A DNA stretch of 64,000 nt from SHZI01 sp963802215 (lineage in GTDB: Bacteria > Pseudomonadota > Gammaproteobacteria > Steroidobacterales > GCA-2729495), in NCBI GenBank assembly GCA_963802215.1, contig CAWDHQ010000001.1, positions 620,001-684,000 on the forward strand, written 5' to 3'. Positions 54,204 to 60,593 of this stretch are shown one piece after another. Within the stretch, counting starts at the first letter, position 1; the number at the start of each line of letters is the position of its first letter. The notes under the pieces are model-generated. The model searched no databases and was not told the origin of the DNA. It worked only from the letters and a program-made list of their open reading frames with translations. The translations under genes were made by a program, and so were the position numbers.

Positions 54204-54938
54204 CTAGTCGGCACTGACCCGAATCGCCCCGGCGGCCAGCACCGGGACAAGGCTGATCGCCAGCACCAGCAAGGCGGCCATCAGGTAAAGAGGCCCGGTG
54301 ACATCCTCGCCAGCCACTGCCAGGTCCGTTGCCCTCGCACCCAGCATGAGCACCGGCAACATCAGCGGCGCCACGATGAAGGCCAGCAGCACTCCGGCGC
54401 CCCGCAAGCCCGCCGTCAGGGCGGCACCAATCGACCCCAGAAGGCTCAGGGTCGGCGTGCCGAGCAACAGGCTGAACGTCAGTACGCCAATCGCCGAGGC
54501 CGGCAAATGGTAGGTGATTGCCAGAACCGGCGCCATGAGGACCACCGGCAATCCTGTGATGACCCAGTGTGCCAGTGTCTTCGCGAGCAGCATCCAGCCC
54601 AGAGGGTAAGGCAAGGTGAGAAGTTGCTCGAGGGTGCCGTCTTCCAGGTCTGCCCTGAACAGCAGGTGCAGGGAAAGCAGGGTTGCGAGCAGTGCGGCAA
54701 TCCAGATGACCCCCGGCGCGATCATCCGGAGGACCTCGGCCTTGGGGCTCAGCGCCAGGGGGAACAGCGTCACGACGAGGATGAAGAACAGCGCGGCGTT
54801 GCTGGCATCAGTCCAGCGTCGCATGCCGACCTGCAGGTCCCGCTGGAACACGGCACCGAACAGCGGCACCAATCCCAGCGCGGGTCCCTCCTCTGCGCCG
54901 GTCCGCCTGGCCGAAGCAATGGTTCCCTGCGACATCAT
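54204..54938 (-). CDS. ccmB: Haem exporter protein CcmB
   Basis: 244 residues; two adjacent ATG codons (54938 and 54935) overlap the ccmA stop. LVPLFGAVFQRDLQVGMRRW is the conserved start, and ALLATLLSLHLLFRADLEDGTLEQLLTLP the specific segment of the family. Six helices. It is the membrane part of the CcmAB ATPase that drives release of holo-CcmE. Confidence 0.96.
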   Translation of the reverse strand: MMSQGTIASARRTGAEEGPALGLVPLFGAVFQRDLQVGMRRWTDASNAALFFILVVTLFPLALSPKAEVLRMIAPGVIWIAALLATLLSLHLLFRADLEDGTLEQLLTLPYPLGWMLLAKTLAHWVITGLPVVLMAPVLAITYHLPASAIGVLTFSLLLGTPTLSLLGSIGAALTAGLRGAGVLLAFIVAPLMLPVLMLGARATDLAVAGEDVTGPLYLMAALLVLAISLVPVLAAGAIRVSAD

Positions 54939-55546
54939 GCCTCGCCGAGCCGGAGCCGGGACGTGACAGCGCTACCGAGATCCAGCGCCTGGTGGGCGAC
55001 AACGACCACGGTGCCGCCGTCGCCCAGATGCCTGCGGATCGCTGCCTCCACGGACTGGCGGCCAGCTGCATCGAGATTGGTCTGGGGCTCGTCCAGCAGC
55101 CAGAGATCTGCCCTGGACAGCAGGATGCGCGCGAGGGCCGCCCGACGCTTCTGGCCCGCTGAAAGGTGCCGGACTTCGAGTTCGGCGCAGTTGCCAAGGC
55201 CCATCAGCTCGAGGAACTCGCCCACCATTTCCGACATGCCTGAGAGCCGCGCGAAAAATTCCAGATTCGCCCGGGTACTGAGTTCCGCCTTCAGGGCCAG
55301 CGCATGGCCGGAGAAGGCCATTCGCAACCGGCCGGACCGGGTCTGATCCCGCAGGGTCCCTCCCCCCCAGGTCACCGTTCCCGTTTCCGGCAGGGTTAAC
55401 CCGGCGATAACCCGAAGCAGGGAGGTCTTGCCCGCGCCGTTGGGGCCTTCGATCAACAAGGCGGAGCCTGCCGGCACAATGAAAGACAGATCCTCGAAGA
55501 GGAAGGTCGTTCCACGCCACAGCGTCAAACCCGCGCCTGCCAGCAC
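54935..55546 (-). CDS. ccmA: Haem exporter ATP-binding protein CcmA
   Basis: 203 residues, GTG start at 55546. Walker A is LIEGPNGAGKTSLLRVIAGL, the signature is VRHLSAGQKRRAALARIL (LSAGQ), and Walker B is LWLLDEPQTNLD, followed by a switch histidine in VVVVAHQALDL. It is first in ccmABCDEFGHI, where nearly all junctions are ATGA-type overlaps, so the operon is translationally coupled. Confidence 0.96.
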   Translation of the reverse strand: MLAGAGLTLWRGTTFLFEDLSFIVPAGSALLIEGPNGAGKTSLLRVIAGLTLPETGTVTWGGGTLRDQTRSGRLRMAFSGHALALKAELSTRANLEFFARLSGMSEMVGEFLELMGLGNCAELEVRHLSAGQKRRAALARILLSRADLWLLDEPQTNLDAAGRQSVEAAIRRHLGDGGTVVVVAHQALDLGSAVTSRLRLGEA

Positions 55547-55851
55547 GCCCGCCTCCAGAAGCCGGTTCGAAGCCCGGTCGAAAAGGATCGACCGCCCACC
55601 CGGAACGGCGCGCCATCCTCCCCGAATTGTGTATTCAAAACAAGTTTCTACGGCGCTTTACTGCACTGTTTTCGCGAGCCGGGGCCACCGCGGCTCGAGA
55701 GGATCGGGCACCATCTTTACATAAGAGGAACCGATACTTAGACTCAACTCCAGAAGTCAGTTATCGGCAGATCACACCAGGGCACCGGCGCCCTTCCCGT
55801 GTGCCAAACCATAAGTCGGACTGACTGCCGCCCACTAACGGGGTTTCCACC
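55547..55851. other. Non-coding gap between ccmA and the FHA gene
   Basis: About 305 bp without a convincing gene on either strand. It should hold the divergent promoters of ccmA (minus) and the FHA protein (plus). A more AT-rich patch at 55625-55675 and TTTACA/GATACT boxes near 55715-55738 are visible, but the latter are too close together for a standard promoter, and the dyad seen upstream of the dockerin genes is absent at the expected distance. Confidence 0.5.
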
Positions 55852-56832
55852 ATGGCCGCACTGCTCGAGGTCTCCGTCCTGAACCCGGCTGCAGCCGCGC
55901 GCGGCGCACTGGCCGGCACCGACGTGGGCCCGGCGGGTGTGACGGCCGGGCTTGCCTACATCAATCGCTGCCTCAGAGGGCATCGCTCGTTCGGCATCCT
56001 GACGGGGTCGGCAGCGTCCATCAGCGTACTCCTCGCGCGTGCCGCGTCGGGTCTCGACGCCCGCGAAGATCTTCATTTCGTACGGGTCACCACGCCAACG
56101 GACAGCGTGCAGGTCTTTCTCACCGACTGCCTGGAACAGCTGGGTTTCGAGATTGCCCAGGCACGGCTTGACGATATGCACAATCTGCTGGTCGTCTTTC
56201 TCCGGCACGAAGGTGCGCGCGGACGACGGACCGTGGTAATCGTCGAATCGACCGAGCATTGCGGACCGCGGGTCCTCGAGTTCATGCAGGTCCTGTCCAA
56301 GGTCCGCGCCGGCGCAACCCCGGCGATGACGTTCCTGCTCACGGGCTCGCGGGCACTGCACCGCGTACTGGACTCGCCGGGAATGTCCGGGCTCCGGCAA
56401 TTCACCCGGGAACGATTCGACCTGGACCGATCGCTTGCCTGGGTCGTCCCGACCAGGAAGGCAGAACCGGCCCAAGGGCCGCCAGGACCTGCCGCCGGCC
56501 CGCCGCGGGACCCGAGAGGGACCAGCGACGTTGCACCGGGCAGCCTGGTCGTGATGCTCGATGGCGCCATCATCTGCCGGCGCGCCCTGGAGCCCGGGCG
56601 GCTGGTCATCGGCCGGAGCCCGGCGAGCGGCCTCCGTCTCGACAGCCGCTATGTCAGCCGACACCATGCCGCGCTGATCGTCACCGCGGATGCCGTCAAC
56701 ATCATCGACCTGCGCAGCACGAACGCGACATTGGTGAACGGCGCGGTGATCAGCAGCCAGCGGCTGGAGCATGGGGACCTCGTGGCCATCGGGAATTTCC
56801 GGTTGCGGTACGACGGCCGGGTTCGAGCCTGA
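55852..56832 (+). CDS. ExeA-like ATPase domain (degenerate) fused to FHA domain
   Basis: 326 residues. The first 200 follow the ExeA/GspA-type AAA ATPase order (VTAGLAYINRCLRGHRSFGILTG, VVFLRHEGARGRRTVVIVE, FLLTGSRALHRVL), but the Walker A position reads GILTGSAASISVLLARA, without GKT, and Walker B ends in VIVEST instead of an Asp-Glu pair. A proline-rich linker (about 205-225) leads to an FHA domain: VIGRSPASGLRLDSRYVSRHHAAL, then IDLRSTNATLVNG, with the phosphothreonine-binding Arg, Ser and Asn. It likely reads a Thr-phosphorylated partner rather than hydrolysing ATP. It lies just before the dockerin genes on the same strand. Confidence 0.8.
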   Translation: MAALLEVSVLNPAAAARGALAGTDVGPAGVTAGLAYINRCLRGHRSFGILTGSAASISVLLARAASGLDAREDLHFVRVTTPTDSVQVFLTDCLEQLGFEIAQARLDDMHNLLVVFLRHEGARGRRTVVIVESTEHCGPRVLEFMQVLSKVRAGATPAMTFLLTGSRALHRVLDSPGMSGLRQFTRERFDLDRSLAWVVPTRKAEPAQGPPGPAAGPPRDPRGTSDVAPGSLVVMLDGAIICRRALEPGRLVIGRSPASGLRLDSRYVSRHHAALIVTADAVNIIDLRSTNATLVNGAVISSQRLEHGDLVAIGNFRLRYDGRVRA

Positions 56833-56910
56833 AGCGCGGCAAGGGTGCTGTCCGTTTGCGCCGCCTGCTTGCACCCTGACCGTACCCGATGCGCCCGCGG
56901 CGAATCCGGG

Positions 56911-56992
56911 GATTTCGTCGAGATTCGATTTGACGTAACCGGCAATGGTCGCCCATTTGCGTGATGCGGCGCGGGAGACTGTGGGCAATACT
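56911..56992 (+). promoter_or_regulatory. Shared upstream element, copy 1
   Basis: First of three ungapped 82-bp copies. It has TTTGACGTAAC (56930-56940), the dyad CGCCCATTTGCGTG (56950-56963, here imperfect) and AATACT (56987-56992). By direct count it agrees with copy 2 at 54 and copy 3 at 50 of 82 positions. If AATACT is the -10, transcription starts near 56999 and the dyad is centred at -42.5. The dockerin gene begins at 57038. Confidence 0.65.
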
Positions 56993-57037
56993 TGCTCCCC
57001 AGATGGTCAAGCCGGTTTAGTCTCAGCCAAGAACAAG

Positions 57038-59341
57038 ATGGATTACAGAAGCAAGCTTTCGGGAGCAGTTCCGGGCGTCGTCGTTGCGGTCGCCATGGTC
57101 GCCCTTTCACCAGCTCACGCGGTAACCGTCGTGTCCTCCGTCGAAGGCAGCATGAGCCCGACGCAGGAAACCTGCTTTCAGGGCCTCACAACCTCCGTCG
57201 GCGACGGCGAGAACTGCATGTACGACGGCGGCCCGAGCAGCGTGGCGACGGCCACCCCGTACGGCGAGGTGACCGGCCCCTACAACCACATCGCCTACTA
57301 CGATTCGGTGGCCACGCCGGCGGCCTTCCAGACGACCGTCGTGGGTCTCGGACGTGTGGTTTATGCGCCCTCCGTCGGTGACGGCAAGATCCAGCAGGTC
57401 ATCACCGGCACCGTCACGATCGACGACGGCGGCAACGGCTTCGGCGCCGACGACCTCATCGGCTTCAACATCACCCTGAGGTCCTCCGGCACCGGCTCGA
57501 TCGTCCGCGTCTACAGCGGCTCCGCGGGCGTCGACAAGTACGACAGCATGACCCAGGTGCTGGCGCCGACGGTGGCGAACTCCGCCACGCCCAACGGCTC
57601 CGGCGGCTTCGACTACGTCATCGGCACCGAGGGCTTTCCGTCGGTGCTGACCTACGCCGAGGCGGGCGACTGCCTGGGTGCGGAATTCGGATTTGCGGAA
57701 TGTGGCCACATCTTCAGCACTCCTCCGGTCGACCCCGACTTCTGGAACGGCACCAGTGCGGCCGGACTCGGCAGCCTGGAGAGCAATTTCGGCGCCAGGA
57801 CGACGGGCACGGTGGTGAACCTGCAGTGCATCGACGGCAGCTCCACGACCTCCGGCGTGGAGAGCAACGACTGCCGCGACAGCCAGGTGCTGTACAGCCC
57901 CTGGGTGCTGGGCCCGTGCGCGGTCCAGGGCGGCTGTACCCTCAAGGAGGGTGACGTTGGCGCCGTCCGGGGTTCCGCCGAGGACGTGGGCTGGGACCAG
58001 CTCCTGCTCAAGGTCTCGACGGATGCCGCGGGCAATGTCGTCGGCGTCGCCGGCTTCAACGTGGATGACTACCGGACCTTCAACAACACCCGCTGCGGCG
58101 ACAACACGGTCGGCACCGGCTCGTACAGCGCCACCTGCAACTCCTGGACGTCCGGATACTTCACCCTGACCACCACGGCCCTGGGCCCCAACGACGACAC
58201 CGCGGACGCCGAGTCCGGCCAGCAGGTCTCGATCGCCGTGCTGGCCAACGACACGGGCCTGACGGACCCGGTCACGGTCACGGTCACCGTTGCCCCCAAC
58301 CAGGGCGGCACGGCCACGCCGGCCGGCTCGCCGGGCGCGGCGGCGGGCATCACCATCAACTACACCTCGGCGCCAGGCTTTACCGGCGAAGAGACCTTCA
58401 CCTACCGGGCTGTGGGCGGCAGCATCGACGACACCGCCGTCGTGACCGTGACCGTGGAAGACACGGTGCCCACGGCCATCACCTTCACCAGCCAGACCGG
58501 GGTGGCGCTCAGCACGCCCATCACTTCCGCTACTGCCACCATCGGCGGCATTTCCACGGCGGTGCCGATCTCGGTGAGCGCCGGCAGCGAGTACGCCATC
58601 GACGGCGGGGTCTTCACGGCTGCCGCGGGCTTCGTCCAGAACAACCAGGACGTCCAGGTGCGGCACACCAGCGCCGCCACGCCGGCGACGGACACCGTGA
58701 CCACCCTCACCGTCGGCGGCTTCAGCACCGTGCAGGGCACCTTCACCAGCACCACGCTCCAATACGCCATCGACGACGCGGTGACTACCGGCATGAATCA
58801 ACCGGTGGAGATCGACGTCCTGCAGAATGATGTCGGCCTGCTGCCCACCGTGTTCGTGGGGATCTGGATCGACCCGCTGCACGGTACCGCGTCAGTGAGC
58901 CCGGTACCCGCGTCCCCGTCCGTCATACGGATTACCTACACGCCAAACCCGGGCTACTTCGGCCCGGACTCCTTCGAATACTGGGTCGAGAGTGGCCTGG
59001 TGGTGGACTACGCGGTGGTGAATGTCACCGTGACCAACCCGGATACCGACGGTGACGGCGTGCTGAACACCGTGGACAACTGCACCCTGCTGCCCAACCC
59101 GAGCCAGTGCGACTCCGACGGTGACGGCTACGGCAACCGCTGCGATGGTGATTTCACGGGCAATGGGGCCACCAACGCCCAGGACACGGTGGTCTTCCGC
59201 CAGCAGCTCGGAAAGCCGAGCGTCGGCCCGACATACAACGGTGCGGATCTCAACTGCAACGGCGCCGTGAATGCCCAGGACACCGCACTGTTCAGGCAGT
59301 TGCTCGGTAAGCCACCGGGGCCGTCGGGACTGGTGCCGTAA
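57038..59341 (+). CDS. Secreted Ig-like protein with C-terminal dockerin (dockerin protein 1)
   Basis: 767 residues from the ATG at 57038; an in-frame start at 56945 would fall inside the upstream element. Signal peptide 1-28 (ending SPAHA). A unique head, about 29-376, is rich in Gly/Thr/Asp with several cysteines. From Leu377 the tail is shared with dockerin protein 2: an Ig-like domain (NDDTADAESGQQVSIAVLAND, about 380-470), a beta repeat (DTVPTAITFTSQTGVAL, 475-573), a second Ig-like domain (574-667), a thrombospondin-3-like DTDGDGVLNTVDNC and a dockerin at 705-767. Its two calcium loops are DFTGNGATNAQD and DLNCNGAVNAQD, 32 residues apart, each followed by a helix (FRQQLGKP, FRQLLGKP). 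No anchor of its own. It should bind a cohesin. Confidence 0.88.
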   Translation: MDYRSKLSGAVPGVVVAVAMVALSPAHAVTVVSSVEGSMSPTQETCFQGLTTSVGDGENCMYDGGPSSVATATPYGEVTGPYNHIAYYDSVATPAAFQTTVVGLGRVVYAPSVGDGKIQQVITGTVTIDDGGNGFGADDLIGFNITLRSSGTGSIVRVYSGSAGVDKYDSMTQVLAPTVANSATPNGSGGFDYVIGTEGFPSVLTYAEAGDCLGAEFGFAECGHIFSTPPVDPDFWNGTSAAGLGSLESNFGARTTGTVVNLQCIDGSSTTSGVESNDCRDSQVLYSPWVLGPCAVQGGCTLKEGDVGAVRGSAEDVGWDQLLLKVSTDAAGNVVGVAGFNVDDYRTFNNTRCGDNTVGTGSYSATCNSWTSGYFTLTTTALGPNDDTADAESGQQVSIAVLANDTGLTDPVTVTVTVAPNQGGTATPAGSPGAAAGITINYTSAPGFTGEETFTYRAVGGSIDDTAVVTVTVEDTVPTAITFTSQTGVALSTPITSATATIGGISTAVPISVSAGSEYAIDGGVFTAAAGFVQNNQDVQVRHTSAATPATDTVTTLTVGGFSTVQGTFTSTTLQYAIDDAVTTGMNQPVEIDVLQNDVGLLPTVFVGIWIDPLHGTASVSPVPASPSVIRITYTPNPGYFGPDSFEYWVESGLVVDYAVVNVTVTNPDTDGDGVLNTVDNCTLLPNPSQCDSDGDGYGNRCDGDFTGNGATNAQDTVVFRQQLGKPSVGPTYNGADLNCNGAVNAQDTALFRQLLGKPPGPSGLVP
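58166..59341 (+). repeat. Duplicated tail, copy A
   Basis: The 3' half of dockerin gene 1 (Leu377 to the stop) is repeated in dockerin gene 2 at 61209-62681. The Ig2-TSP3-dockerin part is almost identical at the nucleotide level, with mostly single synonymous changes. Copy B has one extra 99-codon beta repeat. Confidence 0.9.
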
Positions 59342-59679
59342 CTACTGCCGCATGACTCTTCGGCTCCGCCCTCGGCTTGATGGGCTTGGCCCGCAGGAAG
59401 CTCGCCAGTTCACTGAGACAATCGGGCTGCACCAGGGAGCCCGCTTCGACGAGCCTCTTGTTTCGGGGGCCAGGGCGGTACCGGGGCCAGCGGCGAGTCG
59501 GGCGACTTCGTCGGGATTTGGCTTTACATAGCCTGCCGCTATCACCCATTCGGGTGACGCGCTGGCGAGCCTTGTGGCCAATACTTAGTTTTCTCAAATG
59601 CGAGCGGGTATAGGCTGGGATAGCAACGACCTTCTAGGGCCTAAGTGACCTGAACCAGCAACATAGACGAGGATCGAGC
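59342..59679. other. Intergenic region between dockerin 1 and the cohesin gene
   Basis: 338 bp without a supported gene. It holds copy 2 of the shared upstream element (59504-59585) and the leader of the cohesin gene. A short minus-strand frame here (59342-59581) encodes a peptide resembling that opposite copy 1; it is treated as part of the element, not as a gene. Confidence 0.6.
59504..59585 (+). promoter_or_regulatory. Shared upstream element, copy 2
   Basis: CTTTACATAGCC (59521-59532 region), a near-perfect dyad CACCCATTCGGGTG (59543-59556) and AATACT (59580-59585), with the same distances as copies 1 and 3. Predicted start near 59592, leaving a leader of about 88 bases before the cohesin ATG at 59680. 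Confidence 0.65.
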
Positions 59680-60342
59680 ATGCAGCGAATGATAATGAGA
59701 CTGGGACTTCCGGTCGTGGCACTTTTTTCCGCCTCCGCGAGCATGGCGGCGTCCGTGTGGGTCACCGCAAGCCCGGGTCCTTCCGCCATCCCGGGCTTGT
59801 ACAACGTGGGTAACACCTTCACGTTGACCATCACGGCCGACATCCCGAACACCTTCGCGGGCACGATGGACCTGTCCTTCGACCCCACCAAGGTGGCCTT
59901 CCTCCAGGCCAACACGGGTGTTCTGAGTGGGGCCGGTGGGACTTCCGTAGGTACCGGTCCCTGGCTCTTGATCAAGAACAGCGCGGCGAACGTGACCCCC
60001 ACGGTACTCAACGTCGAGCAGCCGAACTCCACGGGTCCCAATCCCGGCGTCTATCAGATTGCGACGTTGGTCTTCACCGTCCTGGCCGAAGGCTCTGCCA
60101 ACATCGTGCTGAGCGATGACGGTGGAATCACGTCGGGCTGGTTCGACGACACCACCTTCGAGTACATCCCGCTGAGTGGCGGCTACAACAATATCAATGC
60201 GAATTTGCCGTGTCTTGCTTTGGGGCCAGAGTGCGAACCGCCACCCCCACCGTTGCCGGATATGCCCGTCCCCGCCGCCGTCTGGCTATTCGGCTCCGCC
60301 CTGGGCGTGATGGGGTGGATGCGGCGGAAGGCGGCTACTTAA
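59680..60342 (+). CDS. Cohesin-like domain protein with VPLPA-CTERM sorting tail
   Basis: 220 residues, GAGG ribosome site. Signal peptide 1-24 (ending SMA|A). Residues about 25-165 fit the cohesin beta-sandwich order: YNVGNTFTLTITADIPNTFAG, then TMDLSFDPTKVAFLQANTGV, and GVYQIATLVFTVLAEGSANIVLSD. A linker CEPPPPPLPDM leads to VPAAVWLFGSALGVMGWMRRKAAT (197-220): the motif, one helix and a basic end, the VPLPA form of PEP-CTERM sorting signals cut by exosortases. No exosortase gene is in the window. It is placed between two dockerin genes and carries the same upstream element, so it is the likely receptor for both. Cohesin assignment is by pattern, not by search. Confidence 0.75.
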   Translation: MQRMIMRLGLPVVALFSASASMAASVWVTASPGPSAIPGLYNVGNTFTLTITADIPNTFAGTMDLSFDPTKVAFLQANTGVLSGAGGTSVGTGPWLLIKNSAANVTPTVLNVEQPNSTGPNPGVYQIATLVFTVLAEGSANIVLSDDGGITSGWFDDTTFEYIPLSGGYNNINANLPCLALGPECEPPPPPLPDMPVPAAVWLFGSALGVMGWMRRKAAT

Positions 60343-60415
60343 CGCGACACGATCAGGCTGCACTGGGAATCCGCTGGAATGCGGGTTACTTTTCTTGGGA
60401 AAGTGCGAGTCTGAC

Positions 60416-60497
60416 AAAACCGTAGGCTCTCGGTTTGACGTAACGACCGATCGCCACCCATTTGGGTGATGCGTCAGCAAACTGCCCCGGCGATACT
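60416..60497 (+). promoter_or_regulatory. Shared upstream element, copy 3
   Basis: TTTGACGTAAC (60434-60444 region), the perfect dyad CACCCATTTGGGTG (60455-60468) followed by ATGCG, and GATACT (60492-60497). The spacing from dyad to GATACT equals that in copies 1 and 2. Predicted start near 60504, leaving a leader of about 90 bases before dockerin gene 2. Confidence 0.65.
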
Positions 60498-60593
60498 GGC
60501 CCCGCTAACGGCCAGTAAAGCCTTGGCGACGAGCAATCGACCGCGGCATAGGCGGCATGTTCGGACGGACTCTATTCGCTTCTTGGGGGATTC

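Noticed and set aside
55715..55745. A fourth copy of the upstream element in front of the FHA gene (GATACTTAG)
   Set aside because: The nine-base match to the end of the element is not accompanied by the dyad at the required distance.
55744..56988. A 414-codon open frame on the minus strand covering the FHA gene
   Set aside because: It is the antisense shadow of a plus-strand gene with clear FHA and ExeA-like motifs; its only similarity to anything is at its N-terminus, which lies in the repeated upstream element.
56981..56995. A sigma-54 promoter upstream of dockerin gene 1 (TGGGCAATACTTGCT)
   Set aside because: The GG and GC dinucleotides are nine bases apart, not ten, and the GC is not kept in copies 2 and 3; the -10-like ATACT is the conserved part.
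56993..57037. A c-di-GMP riboswitch or other structured leader before the surface genes
   Set aside because: None of the conserved riboswitch core motifs I know is present, and the leaders of the three genes are not alike after the ATACT box.
57107..58882. A 591-codon minus-strand open frame opposite dockerin gene 1 (and a similar 411-codon one at 60474-61709)
   Set aside because: Composition is Gly/Arg/Ala/His/Val-rich without domains, caused by Thr/Gly/Asp-rich, GC-biased codons on the plus strand that carry the real signal peptide and domains.
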